DNA of 64,000 bases from Winogradskyella sp. UBA3174 (GTDB taxonomy: Bacteria > Bacteroidota > Bacteroidia > Flavobacteriales > Flavobacteriaceae): positions 1 to 64,000 of the forward strand of contig NZ_DEXW01000025.1 of NCBI RefSeq assembly GCF_002364335.1. Reading direction: 5' to 3'. Within the stretch, counting starts at the first letter, position 1, and every line of letters starts with the position of its first letter. The position numbers and the translations under genes were made by a program. This document shows positions 9,229 to 17,314 of this stretch, in pieces. A model generated the notes under the pieces. The model searched no databases. It was not told the DNA's origin and worked only from the letters and a program-made list of their open reading frames with translations.

Positions 9229-9828
9229 ATGCGAATTATATTTATTTTATTAATCACCTTATCTTTTGCTAGTTGTGCTCAAAACAAGAAAAAGCTTTCT
9301 TTTGAAACTCCATTTCAAGAAAAAATGAATACTGAATTTAAAGATGCCTCAAAATCACCTTTAAAAAGTAAAGATTTAAAAACTTTTAAAAGCTTAGATT
9401 TTTTTCCGTTTGATTCGGCTTTTGTTGTGAAAGCAACGATAAAAAAAACACCAGATACAGAATGGTTTAACATGAAAACCACAACCGATCGTCTATCTAA
9501 AGAGCGTGTTTTTGGTATTTTAAGTTTTCAATTAAAAGGGAAATCATATCAACTCAATGTATACCAAGGAGAAGAATTAATGCAAACCGAAGGTTTTGAA
9601 AATTACTTATTTTTACCCTTTTTAGATAATACAAATGGTGCTACATCTTACGGTGGCGGACGTTATATTGATTTAAGAGTACCGATTAGAAATACTGTAG
9701 AAATTGACTTTAACTCAGCTTATAATCCTTATTGTGCTTATAACGAGAAGTTTTCTTGCCCAATAGTACCAAGAATTAATTATTTAGATTTAGAAGTTAA
9801 TGTTGGTGTAAAAGCTTTTGTAAAATAG
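9229..9828 (+). CDS. DUF1684 domain lipoprotein
   Basis: A 199-residue protein with a lipoprotein signal ending in FASCAQ. The DUF1684 domain is recognisable from GATSYGGGRYIDLRVP and the NPYCAYNEKFSCPIVP block with its conserved cysteines. The domain is widespread but its biochemical function is not established, to my knowledge. A perfect -7 element, TATTTTTG, lies at 9202-9209, only 20 bp before the ATG, so the leader is short. Confidence 0.88.
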   Translation: MRIIFILLITLSFASCAQNKKKLSFETPFQEKMNTEFKDASKSPLKSKDLKTFKSLDFFPFDSAFVVKATIKKTPDTEWFNMKTTTDRLSKERVFGILSFQLKGKSYQLNVYQGEELMQTEGFENYLFLPFLDNTNGATSYGGGRYIDLRVPIRNTVEIDFNSAYNPYCAYNEKFSCPIVPRINYLDLEVNVGVKAFVK

Positions 9829-9838
9829 TTTACAAGTA

Positions 9839-10207
9839 TCAAGCTTTAACCAAATACATTCCAAGAAATATAGCTAAAAATCCAACAACAAAGCTAGCAA
9901 TTGTGTATATCGCAAAACTAGCAAAATCTCCCGATTTTAAAAACACATGATTTTCATAAGCAAAAGTAGAAAATGTGGTGAAGCCACCACAAAAGCCTGT
10001 GGCCAAAAGTAAGGTTTGACTTTGCGAAAGCGTCTCGTTTTTAGCAGCTAATCCAAGTATAATACCAATTAATAAACTACCTATAATGTTAGCCGCAAAA
10101 GTGCCATACGGAATTCCGTTTTCAGAATTATTTAGCCATTTTCCGATAATGAAACGGAGAACACTACCAAAGCCACCACCTACGAATACTAATATTAATT
10201 GTTTCAT
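9839..10207 (-). CDS. crcB: Fluoride efflux channel FluC (CrcB)
   Basis: A 122-residue membrane protein with four hydrophobic segments, the usual length of a FluC monomer. Diagnostic blocks are VGGGFGSVLRF, FAANIIGSLLIG and TGFCGGFTTFSTFAYE, the last forming the fluoride and Na+ site. FluC dimers export fluoride from the cytoplasm. Its ATG directly abuts the stop of the upstream SRPBCC gene. I found no fluoride riboswitch, which is expected since it is the second gene of the pair. Confidence 0.94.
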   Translation of the reverse strand: MKQLILVFVGGGFGSVLRFIIGKWLNNSENGIPYGTFAANIIGSLLIGIILGLAAKNETLSQSQTLLLATGFCGGFTTFSTFAYENHVFLKSGDFASFAIYTIASFVVGFLAIFLGMYLVKA

Positions 10208-11227
10208 CTATTTTATTGCCACATAGATTTCTGTTAACCAATCTGCAGGATTAGGATGACGCATTGCATCATTAACATAGGTTTCTAACATTGCACCACC
10301 TTCAACGATTTCTAAATCATTATCAGCTATATATTTCATACCTAAATCCCAAGCCTCTTTCATATTCTTGTGATCACCTTTTAAAACTATTTTTACGGCT
10401 CTAAAAGATTCTAGTTTTCCTGTTAAAATATCAGATTCGTCAGAGATAATTTTAGAGTTTGTTGGTATGCAGGTTGAGAATATTGCTGCGTCATTTTCTT
10501 CATCCCATTTAAGGTATAAAATAAAAGGAGGTCCTGCTATTGTAATATTCTGTGTTAAGGCATAAGCTCCAACCTCAGGTAACATTTGATTCTTGTTTTT
10601 TTCAAATTCATTTAATTTACATGATGCCGTTTTATAAAGATAATAACCACCACTGTGTTGTGTTTTACCTTTTACATTAATAGAATATACTTTCATTTTA
10701 GCTTGTACAACACTATCTAATTTAACAAGATCATTTTCAAAGTGTGGTCCTATTTGTTGTTCCATGCCTCCCATTAAAGCAGATAAGATTTTAAATTTAA
10801 AAGGTAAATTTTTGCTAGAGATTGTACAGGTTACAGCAGTAGTACCATCGTTATTTGGTTTTAAATCCCAAGTGACATCAGATTCAGGCATATCACTAAA
10901 CTGCATTTTCTGAGTTATTGATTCGTTTAGTTTTGTATTAATAGTTGTTATTGTACCAATGCCATCATCATTTTCCCATGCGAAAGAACCACCAATACCT
11001 TTTGTTTTTTCTGATAATGAAATAACTGTTTCTAGTTCTGCTTCAACCAAATATGACCAAGACTCCCAATTTTTAAAATCTATAATATTATCATAGACAA
11101 CAGATTGTGGAGCATTAATAGTTTTTGTTCTTGTAACTTCAAAGGAATTTGGTTGTACAGCAATATATATTGAAAATCCAATAATTACTATAAGGAGTAA
11201 TAACACTATATATTTAATAGACTTCAT
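10208..11227 (-). CDS. SRPBCC family protein with C-terminal GyrI-like domain
   Basis: A 339-residue protein with an N-terminal membrane segment (about residues 4-24), a polyketide-cyclase/SRPBCC domain (about 30-180, with TRTKTINAPQSVVYDNI and DFKNWESW), and a C-terminal effector-binding GyrI-like domain (about 185-339). Both folds bind hydrophobic small molecules. The same fusion occurs elsewhere in Bacteroidota. It is immediately upstream of crcB with zero spacing. Ligand and role are unknown. Confidence 0.83.
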   Translation of the reverse strand: MKSIKYIVLLLLIVIIGFSIYIAVQPNSFEVTRTKTINAPQSVVYDNIIDFKNWESWSYLVEAELETVISLSEKTKGIGGSFAWENDDGIGTITTINTKLNESITQKMQFSDMPESDVTWDLKPNNDGTTAVTCTISSKNLPFKFKILSALMGGMEQQIGPHFENDLVKLDSVVQAKMKVYSINVKGKTQHSGGYYLYKTASCKLNEFEKNKNQMLPEVGAYALTQNITIAGPPFILYLKWDEENDAAIFSTCIPTNSKIISDESDILTGKLESFRAVKIVLKGDHKNMKEAWDLGMKYIADNDLEIVEGGAMLETYVNDAMRHPNPADWLTEIYVAIK

Positions 11228-11319
11228 TAGTATTTAGTTTATTTCTATCTCAAAGATAGTAATTTTATGGTATGTGATATATACATTACATTTGTCTGTA
11301 ATAATAAACAACTAACACT

Positions 11320-13350
11320 ATGAAGTTAAAATTAATATTAAAAATTTGTCTCTTTGCCATTTTTATTGTGGCTTGTAATAATGACTCAAAAGTAGAAGTA
11401 GAAGATACTGTTGAAGCTGAGTTTAGCTTTAATGTAGAACAATTTGCAGATATTAAAATTCTGCGTTATCAAATCCCAGGTTGGGAAGATTTAACTTTAA
11501 AAGAACAAAAATTAGTTTATTATTTAACAGAAGCTGGTTTGGCAGGTAGAGATATTATGTGGGATCAGAATTACCGACATAATCTTAAGATTAGAACAGC
11601 CTTAGAAAATGTCTATAATAACACTGAAGGTGATGCTAGACTTAAGGATGATTTTAAAGCATTTGAAACGTATTTAAAGCGTGTGTGGTTTAGTAATGGA
11701 ATTCATCATCATTATTCTAATGACAAGTTGAAACCAGGATTTACTAAAGATTATTTGAATGAATTATTGCTAGCTACAAATACCAAACTAGATGGTGTAG
11801 CTTTTGATGTAATTTTTAATGATAAAGATTCTAAAAAAGTAAATCAAGCAAAAGGTGTCGACAACGTATTATTGTCTGCGGTTAATTTTTATGGGCCAGA
11901 TGTTAAGAGTGATGATGTTATAAATTTTTACAAGAATAAAAAATCACCAGATGTAGAGCGTCCATTATCTTATGGTCTAAACTCTCAGTTAGTAAAAGAA
12001 GATGGTGTTTTAAAAGAACGCGTTTATAAATCTGGTGGACTTTATGGTTCTGCAATAGATGAGATTGTAAAATGGTTAGAAAAAGCAGAAGGTGTTGCAG
12101 AGAATAAGGCACAAGGTGACGCTATAGTATTATTAATACAATATTACAAAACTGGTGATTTACAAACTTGGGACGATTACAATGTCGCTTGGACAGCTGC
12201 AACAGCAGGTAATATAGATTACATAAATAGTTTTATCGAAGTATATAATGATCCATTAGGTTATAGAGGGTCGTATGAAACAATCGTACAAATCAACGAC
12301 TTTGATATGTCTAAAAAAATGGCAGTATTGTCTGAAAACGCACAATGGTTCGAAGATAACTCACCATTAATGGACGAGCATAAAAAGAAGAATGTTGTTG
12401 GTGTAACATATAAAGTGGTGAACGTTGCAGGTGAAGCTGGTGATGCGTCTCCAAGTACTCCAATAGGTGTGAATTTGCCAAATGCTAACTGGATTAGAGC
12501 AGAGGTAGGAAGTAAGTCTGTATCTCTAGGAAACATTACTTACGCTTATGCCAATGCAGGAAGTACAGGGCGTTTAAAAGAGTTTGTACATGATGAGGAA
12601 GAACTAAAACTTGAAGAAGAATATGGCGGATTAGCAGACAAGTTACATACTGCTTTACACGAAGTTGTTGGCCATGCTTCTGGGCAATTAAATAAAGGTG
12701 TTGGTGAAACAAAAGAAACGTTAAAGAATTATGCATCTACTTTAGAAGAAGGTCGTGCTGATTTGGTTGGACTTTATTATTTATACAATCCAAAATTACA
12801 AGAATTAGGATTAGTTGAAGACTGGAAAAAAATAGGAGTGGCTGCTTTCGATGGTTATATTAGAAATGGGTTAATGACGCAATTAATTCGTTTGAATATC
12901 GGTGACGATGTTGAAGAAGCGCACATGCGAAACAGGCAATGGGTTTCGGCTTGGGCTTACGAAAAAGGATTAGCAGATAATGTTATTGAAAAAGTAACTA
13001 GAGACGGAAAAACGTATTTCAATATTAATGATTACGATAAATTACATGATATATTCGGACAATTACTAAGAGAAACACAGCGTATAAAGTCTGAAGGTGA
13101 TTATGCTGCAGTCGAAGCTTTGGTTGAAGGTTATGGAGTCAAAGTAGACCAAGCAATTCATGCTGAGGTTTTAGAACGTAATAAGCAATTTACAGCTGCG
13201 CCTTATAGTGGTTTTGTAAATCCTGTATTAGTACCAGAACTAAATGATGCTGGTGGAATTATAGCGATTAAAGTGACACAGCCTAGAGGGTATTCTCAGC
13301 AAATGTTATATTACAGTGAAAAATATAACCATTTACCAGATGTGAATTAG
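11320..13350 (+). CDS. M49 family (dipeptidyl-peptidase III-like) lipoprotein
   Basis: A 676-residue protein with a lipoprotein signal (IVACNN). The zinc motif HEVVGH at residues 447-452 matches the M49-specific HExxGH, and EEGRAD at 476-481 supplies the third zinc ligand, as in EECRAE of DPP III. DPP III releases dipeptides from the N-terminus of short peptides. The protein is shorter than eukaryotic DPP III, and lipid anchoring suggests action in the periplasm or outside. Homologues are often mislabelled dihydrofolate reductase. A perfect -7 box, TACATTTG, is at 11287-11294. Confidence 0.9.
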   Translation: MKLKLILKICLFAIFIVACNNDSKVEVEDTVEAEFSFNVEQFADIKILRYQIPGWEDLTLKEQKLVYYLTEAGLAGRDIMWDQNYRHNLKIRTALENVYNNTEGDARLKDDFKAFETYLKRVWFSNGIHHHYSNDKLKPGFTKDYLNELLLATNTKLDGVAFDVIFNDKDSKKVNQAKGVDNVLLSAVNFYGPDVKSDDVINFYKNKKSPDVERPLSYGLNSQLVKEDGVLKERVYKSGGLYGSAIDEIVKWLEKAEGVAENKAQGDAIVLLIQYYKTGDLQTWDDYNVAWTAATAGNIDYINSFIEVYNDPLGYRGSYETIVQINDFDMSKKMAVLSENAQWFEDNSPLMDEHKKKNVVGVTYKVVNVAGEAGDASPSTPIGVNLPNANWIRAEVGSKSVSLGNITYAYANAGSTGRLKEFVHDEEELKLEEEYGGLADKLHTALHEVVGHASGQLNKGVGETKETLKNYASTLEEGRADLVGLYYLYNPKLQELGLVEDWKKIGVAAFDGYIRNGLMTQLIRLNIGDDVEEAHMRNRQWVSAWAYEKGLADNVIEKVTRDGKTYFNINDYDKLHDIFGQLLRETQRIKSEGDYAAVEALVEGYGVKVDQAIHAEVLERNKQFTAAPYSGFVNPVLVPELNDAGGIIAIKVTQPRGYSQQMLYYSEKYNHLPDVN

Positions 13351-13375
13351 AGTTGATTTAATTCTATAAATAATA

Positions 13376-13406
13376 AAAGCGGTCATATAATTTATGGCTG
13401 CTTTTT
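13376..13406 (+). terminator. Rho-independent terminator after the M49 gene
   Basis: An imperfect 11-bp stem (AAAGCGGTCAT pairing with ATGGCTGCTTT, two G-U pairs) with a 7-nt loop is followed by a T run. It starts 26 bp after the stop codon. Confidence 0.75.
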
Positions 13407-13475
13407 ATTTGTGCTAAACCTTAATAAAAGGCCATTAATTAGTACTAAAATTAAAATTGTTAAGAAAATTATCAT
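13392..13475 (-). CDS. Possible 27-residue hydrophobic peptide ORF
   Basis: The ORF encodes a start MIIFLTILILVLINGLLL and a short basic tail, so a single membrane span. It overlaps the terminator of the convergent M49 gene and lies downstream of the 61-residue membrane protein gene on the same strand. Hydrophobic mini-ORFs arise easily by chance in AT-rich DNA, and I have no independent evidence of translation. Confidence 0.22.
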   Translation of the reverse strand: MIIFLTILILVLINGLLLRFSTNKKQP

Positions 13476-13543
13476 TCCATTTTACTTATAAAACAAGCAA
13501 TTAATAGAAAATCCTATTCTACTAACTGTTAAATAAATATTTT

Positions 13544-13729
13544 TTACATAAAAACAAACTTAACAGCAGCAATCATACCAATAAAACCAATAAAGGCTAA
13601 AAGCACCCAGATGGTACCTTTATAGTATTTTTTATGAAGAGGAAGATCCTTACGATACTGAAAACCAACTATGATAGCAAAAGCTATAAAAAATAAAATT
13701 CCAAAAATCAATTGACCGTTACTAAACAT
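13544..13729 (-). CDS. Small two-span membrane protein
   Basis: I chose the ATG at 13729, giving 61 residues. An upstream TTG in frame lies inside a perfect -7 promoter box (TATTTTTG, plus-strand positions 13745-13752), so translation from it is unlikely. The protein has two hydrophobic spans (QLIFGILFFIAFAIIVGF and GTIWVLLAFIGFIGMIAAV) separated by a basic loop, YRKDLPLHKKYYK. The sequence looks conserved-type and well constructed, but I do not recognise a function. It is divergent from the MazG-like gene. Confidence 0.7.
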   Translation of the reverse strand: MFSNGQLIFGILFFIAFAIIVGFQYRKDLPLHKKYYKGTIWVLLAFIGFIGMIAAVKFVFM

Positions 13730-13782
13730 CTCCTTATTTTTATGCAAAAATAAGAATTAGTGCACTAATAAACTAAATAGAT

Positions 13783-14169
13783 ATGCAAGATAAAATCAAT
13801 GCTGTAAAAGCATTTCATACCGCTTTTAAAATAGGACATAGAGAAACACCAAAAGCCGATTTAGGATTAGATAAAAATCTATTGCGCTACGAGCTCATGC
13901 GCGAAGAAAATGAAGAATACCTAGAAGCTGCTAAGGAAAATGATCTTGTCGAGGTTGCAGATGCTTTAGGTGATATGCTTTATATACTTTGTGGCACAAT
14001 TATAGAACACGGCATGCAACATAAGATAGAAGAAGTCTTTGAAGAAATACAGCGCAGTAATATGAGTAAGTTAGGTGAAGATGGTGAACCAATTTACAGA
14101 GAAGATGGTAAAGTACTAAAAGGACCAAACTACTTTAAGCCTAATATTAAAGAGATTTTAGAATCATAA
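13783..14169 (+). CDS. MazG-like all-alpha NTP pyrophosphohydrolase family protein
   Basis: A 128-residue soluble protein. The motif EENEEYLEAAKENDLVEVAD, continuing ALGDMLY, gives the ExxE and ExxD metal-binding pattern of the MazG/PRA-PH superfamily (residues about 45-70). Such enzymes release pyrophosphate from nucleoside triphosphates or phosphoribosyl-ATP. The gene is monocistronic and not near histidine genes, so a house-cleaning NTP pyrophosphatase role is more likely than HisE. Exact substrate unknown. Confidence 0.82.
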   Translation: MQDKINAVKAFHTAFKIGHRETPKADLGLDKNLLRYELMREENEEYLEAAKENDLVEVADALGDMLYILCGTIIEHGMQHKIEEVFEEIQRSNMSKLGEDGEPIYREDGKVLKGPNYFKPNIKEILES

Positions 14170-14174
14170 ACTAA

Positions 14175-14202
14175 AAAAGCAGCCATTAGAGGCTGCTTTT
14201 AT
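14175..14202. terminator. Bidirectional terminator between mazG-like gene and ilvE
   Basis: A perfect 10-bp stem, AAAAGCAGCC, with loop ATTAGA is flanked by A and T runs. It lies between the convergent ends at 14169 and 14221, so it can serve both. Confidence 0.88.
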
Positions 14203-14220
14203 ATATAACTAAATGTGTAA

Positions 14221-15291
14221 TTATATTACTTCGTGTCTCCAACCGTGAGCATCTTCAGCCAAGTTGTGTTGAATATGCATTAAAGTATCTTTAAAAAGTT
14301 TTGCAAAGGAATCTTCAACAGGTGAAATTTCAAAAACATCACCACCATGTTCAAAAGCAGAAACCGGACTTATAACAGCAGCAGTACCTGTACCAAAAAT
14401 TTCTTTTAAACTTCCGTCTTTAGCGGCTTCTTTAATTTCTTCTACACTTACACGACGCACTTCATAATCCATATTCATGTCCTTTGCAAGCTGAAGAACA
14501 CTCTTACGAGTTACACCATCTAAAATTCTGTCGTTATTTGGTGCTGTGATTAATTTATTGCCAACTCTAAAGAATATATTCATTGTACCAGCTTCTTCTA
14601 GGTACTGATGTGTAGAAGCATCAGTCCATATAATCTGCTGAAATCCTTTTTTCTGAGCCAGACTCGTTGGGTAAAACTGAGCTGCGTAATTCCCAGCTGC
14701 TTTTGCAAAACCAACTCCACCATCTGCAGAACGACTAAATTTTTCAGCAAATAAAACACGTACAGGCTCATTATAATAAGCTTTAGCAGGTGAACATATA
14801 ATCATAAAACGATAAGTGTCTGCAGGCGATGCAGAAATCGCAGGTTCTGTAGCAATAACAAAAGGACGTATATAAAGTGAGTTTCCTAAACCTGGTTTAA
14901 TCCAATCACTATCTAATTTCAATAGCGTTTCTAAACCATTTAAAAAGTAATCTTTTGGAAATTCGGGAATCGCCAAACGTGCTGAGGATTTATTAATTCG
15001 TGCAGAGTTTTGGTCTGGTCTAAACAGAAAAATTTTACCATCATCATCCTTGTAGGCTTTCATACCTTCAAAAACAGCCTGTCCGTAGTGAAACACTCTA
15101 GCAGACGGATCAATAGTCATAGCTTGATATGGAGTTATCTTAGGTGTCTGCCATTTACCATCTTCAAAATCGCAAACAAACATGTGATCGCTAAATACAC
15201 GGCCAAAAGTAAGGTTGCTAAAATCAACACTTTTAATTTTAGAAGTTTCTGCTTTTACTATATCGATTTCGTTAGGGTTCATTTCTGTCAT
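14221..15291 (-). CDS. ilvE: Branched-chain-amino-acid aminotransferase
   Basis: A 356-residue class IV PLP-dependent aminotransferase that transfers amino groups between glutamate and the 2-oxo acids of Val, Leu and Ile. The Schiff-base lysine is in GVGFAKAAGNYAAQ, and the closing block is EIFGTGTAAVISPV. Length and an N-terminal extension (FSNLTFGRVFSDHMF) fit the longer BCAT type common in Bacteroidota. A perfect -7 element TATTTTTG on this strand lies at 15315-15322, 23 bp before the ATG. Confidence 0.95.
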   Translation of the reverse strand: MTEMNPNEIDIVKAETSKIKSVDFSNLTFGRVFSDHMFVCDFEDGKWQTPKITPYQAMTIDPSARVFHYGQAVFEGMKAYKDDDGKIFLFRPDQNSARINKSSARLAIPEFPKDYFLNGLETLLKLDSDWIKPGLGNSLYIRPFVIATEPAISASPADTYRFMIICSPAKAYYNEPVRVLFAEKFSRSADGGVGFAKAAGNYAAQFYPTSLAQKKGFQQIIWTDASTHQYLEEAGTMNIFFRVGNKLITAPNNDRILDGVTRKSVLQLAKDMNMDYEVRRVSVEEIKEAAKDGSLKEIFGTGTAAVISPVSAFEHGGDVFEISPVEDSFAKLFKDTLMHIQHNLAEDAHGWRHEVI

Positions 15292-15408
15292 TAAATGGGT
15301 GAGTTTATGTTTTGCAAAAATACATAATGATAACCGTTAAAAAAAGGTAATATTATCATAAAATATGTAAATTTGTTTTACGAAAAAATTAATTTAAAGT
15401 AAATAAAT

Positions 15409-15924
15409 ATGAAGAAGTTGGTTTTATTATTAGTTTTTAGTTTGGCTATGTTTTCTTGTAAAAATGAAAAGCAAACCACAGAAAATGAAGACATTGTAGT
15501 AGAAGGAGAACAAAGTAAAGAGATGGCTTATGCCTCTTTTGGTATGGATATTACAGATGCAGATGCTTTAACATCTGATCGTATGATGGATCATTATAAA
15601 ACATTGAAAGTCGGCGATACTATTAATTCTAAAATGTCAGCAAAAATTGTTGAAGTTTGTTCTAAAAAGGGTTGTTGGATGACTTTAGATATGGATGGTC
15701 AAAATGAAGTGATGGTAAAGTTTAAAGATTACGGTTTCTTTATGCCATTAAACGCAGAAGGAGATGTTGTAGTGAACGGAAAAGCGTTTGTTACGGAAAC
15801 GTCTGTAGATGAATTAAGACACTATGCAGAAGATGCAGGTAAATCTGAAGAAGAAATCGCTGCAATAACAGTTCCTAAATTTGAATACCGTTTTGAAGCT
15901 GATGGAGTTTTACTTAAGCAATAG
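15409..15924 (+). CDS. DUF4920 domain lipoprotein
   Basis: A 171-residue protein with a lipoprotein signal (AMFSCKN). The DUF4920 domain is seen in SKMSAKIVEVCSKKGCWMTL, with two cysteines six residues apart, and in VMVKFKDYGFFMPL. The fold is OB-like; paired cysteines suggest metal or redox chemistry but no activity is established. A perfect -7 box, TAAATTTG, is at 15368-15375. The next gene, encoding a CxxCH protein, starts inside its last codons. Confidence 0.88.
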   Translation: MKKLVLLLVFSLAMFSCKNEKQTTENEDIVVEGEQSKEMAYASFGMDITDADALTSDRMMDHYKTLKVGDTINSKMSAKIVEVCSKKGCWMTLDMDGQNEVMVKFKDYGFFMPLNAEGDVVVNGKAFVTETSVDELRHYAEDAGKSEEEIAAITVPKFEYRFEADGVLLKQ

Positions 15925-16360
15925 ATTTATAGCTATATCTGTTATTGTTGGTTTGTTTTTTTTGAGTTGTAAAGACGAAAAAAAAGAAACAGATGTGCCT
16001 GTAGTTAAAAAAGTAGAATATCAGATGTATCAACCCTCTGAAATGGCAGGATTTATGAATGCCATGTATGCCTATAATATGCAGTTAAAACAACAGATTG
16101 TTGCAGGCGAAGCACCTGTTTCTATGTCTTTAGATTTAATGACATTGCATTCTGCTGAAATGACAAAAGGTAAAGGTAGAACTGTAGCTTGGAATAGTTT
16201 TGTAAATGTTTTTATAGAATCACAAGAGGCGATCACAGACACACGCTCTAATTTTGAGCTAAAAGAGCGTTACAATGCGGCAATTAATAATTGTTTGAGT
16301 TGCCATAAAACAGAATGCGTAGGGCCAATTCCTAAAATTAAAAAATTACTGATTCTATAA
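15902..16360 (+). CDS. Lipoprotein with one CxxCH haem-binding motif (cytochrome c-like)
   Basis: I place the start at ATG 15902, inside the end of the DUF4920 gene, giving 152 residues; a longer reading from a TTG at 15881 adds seven residues without a better signal. The signal peptide ends in a lipobox (FFLSCKD). The C-terminus has NNCLSCHKTEC, a single CxxCH c-type haem site, preceded by a helical region with Met residues that could be axial ligands. It resembles small cytochrome c'-like periplasmic proteins. The 23-bp overlap implies translational coupling with the DUF4920 gene. Confidence 0.72.
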   Translation: MEFYLSNRFIAISVIVGLFFLSCKDEKKETDVPVVKKVEYQMYQPSEMAGFMNAMYAYNMQLKQQIVAGEAPVSMSLDLMTLHSAEMTKGKGRTVAWNSFVNVFIESQEAITDTRSNFELKERYNAAINNCLSCHKTECVGPIPKIKKLLIL

Positions 16361-16363
16361 GTA

Positions 16364-17068
16364 TTGATACGAAAAATAATCACCACATCAGATGGTTCTA
16401 AAACCATACAGATAGAAGATTGGAATGAGCAATATCATTCTATTCATGGTGCCATACAAGAAGCAAACCACGTATTTTTAAAACATGGTTTGCTTTTTTA
16501 TTCTGAAACTTTTTGTGATTCTGAACATGCTTCAGAATCTAGTGCTATTTCAATATTAGAAATAGGTTTTGGTACAGGACTCAATGCATTTCTAACTTTA
16601 ATTGAAGCCGAAAAATTAAAATTGAATATTAATTATGTTGGAGTAGAAGCTTATCCTGTTCAGAATGAGGAAATAGAACAACTCAATTATGTTGAGCTTA
16701 TTTCAAAAACACATGATGCTATTTTTGAAAAACTACATGAAACATCTTGGGAAGAATATCATCAAATCACTTCTAGTTTTCAGTTAGAAAAACAGCAAAA
16801 ACTCTTCAAGGATATAAATGCTAAAAACCAATTTAATATCATATATTTTGATGCTTTTGGAGCACGCGTGCAACCTGATTTATGGACAGAAGACATCTTT
16901 GAAATCATGTTTAATGTGCTTAAAAATAATGGTGTTTTAGTAACCTATTCCGCAAAAGGAAGCGTAAGGCGAGCAATGCAAGCGGTTGGTTTTACAGTAG
17001 AGCGATTGCCTGGTCCTCCTGGAAAACGTGAAATGCTTAGGGCAACGAAGTATTCAACGAACAAATAG
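16364..17068 (+). CDS. mnmD: tRNA mnm5s2U34 methyltransferase MnmD, TTG start
   Basis: A 234-residue class I SAM methyltransferase of the MnmC N-terminal type. It methylates nm5(s2)U to mnm5(s2)U at the wobble position of tRNAs. Motifs are DWNEQYHSIHGAIQEANHVF, the SAM-binding ILEIGFGTGLNAFLT (residues about 65-79) and IYFDAFGARVQPDLW. No ATG lies in the family-conserved N-terminus; the only suitable start is TTG at 16364, three bases after the previous stop. The oxidase half of bifunctional MnmC is absent, as expected for stand-alone MnmD. It ends with CPPG-like RLPGPPGKREMLRA. Confidence 0.88.
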   Translation: MIRKIITTSDGSKTIQIEDWNEQYHSIHGAIQEANHVFLKHGLLFYSETFCDSEHASESSAISILEIGFGTGLNAFLTLIEAEKLKLNINYVGVEAYPVQNEEIEQLNYVELISKTHDAIFEKLHETSWEEYHQITSSFQLEKQQKLFKDINAKNQFNIIYFDAFGARVQPDLWTEDIFEIMFNVLKNNGVLVTYSAKGSVRRAMQAVGFTVERLPGPPGKREMLRATKYSTNK

Positions 17069-17113
17069 TGAGTTAAATGTTACGAGCGCTAAAAAAGGCT
17101 TAAATAGTTGCTT

Positions 17114-17215
17114 ATTGTCACTTCGAGTGAAATTCCGTTTTCAGAATTTTGTATAGAGAAGCTTCCGAAGTAATAAGGGTTTTCTATACATTTCTTACAT
17201 ACTCGAAACACTCGA
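17114..17215. repeat. Intergenic imperfect hairpin repeat (flavobacterial REP-like)
   Basis: The segment begins GTCACTTCGAGTGAAATTCC and folds back on itself: TGTATAGA at 17150-17157 pairs with TCTATACA at 17183-17190, and ACTTCGAGT near 17120 pairs in part with ACTCGA near 17211. I recall similar CACTTCGAGTG... elements dispersed in many flavobacterial genomes. Only one copy is in this window, so repetitiveness is not shown here. Confidence 0.5.
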
Positions 17216-17314
17216 GCCGATAGTAGGGTATTGACGAGTACTTTAAACGTTAAATCCAAACTAAATTCAATCCTTTCGGTTTTTACCTTTTGTACCTTTA
17301 CAAAAAGAATAAAG

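Noticed and set aside
10208..11319. Fluoride riboswitch controlling crcB
   Set aside because: crcB directly abuts the upstream gene, and I see no riboswitch-like structure before 11227.
17231..17314. 28-residue N-terminal extension of the epimerase
   Set aside because: It depends on a TTG start, overlaps promoter-like sequence and pushes the Rossmann motif away from the N-terminus, unlike the family.
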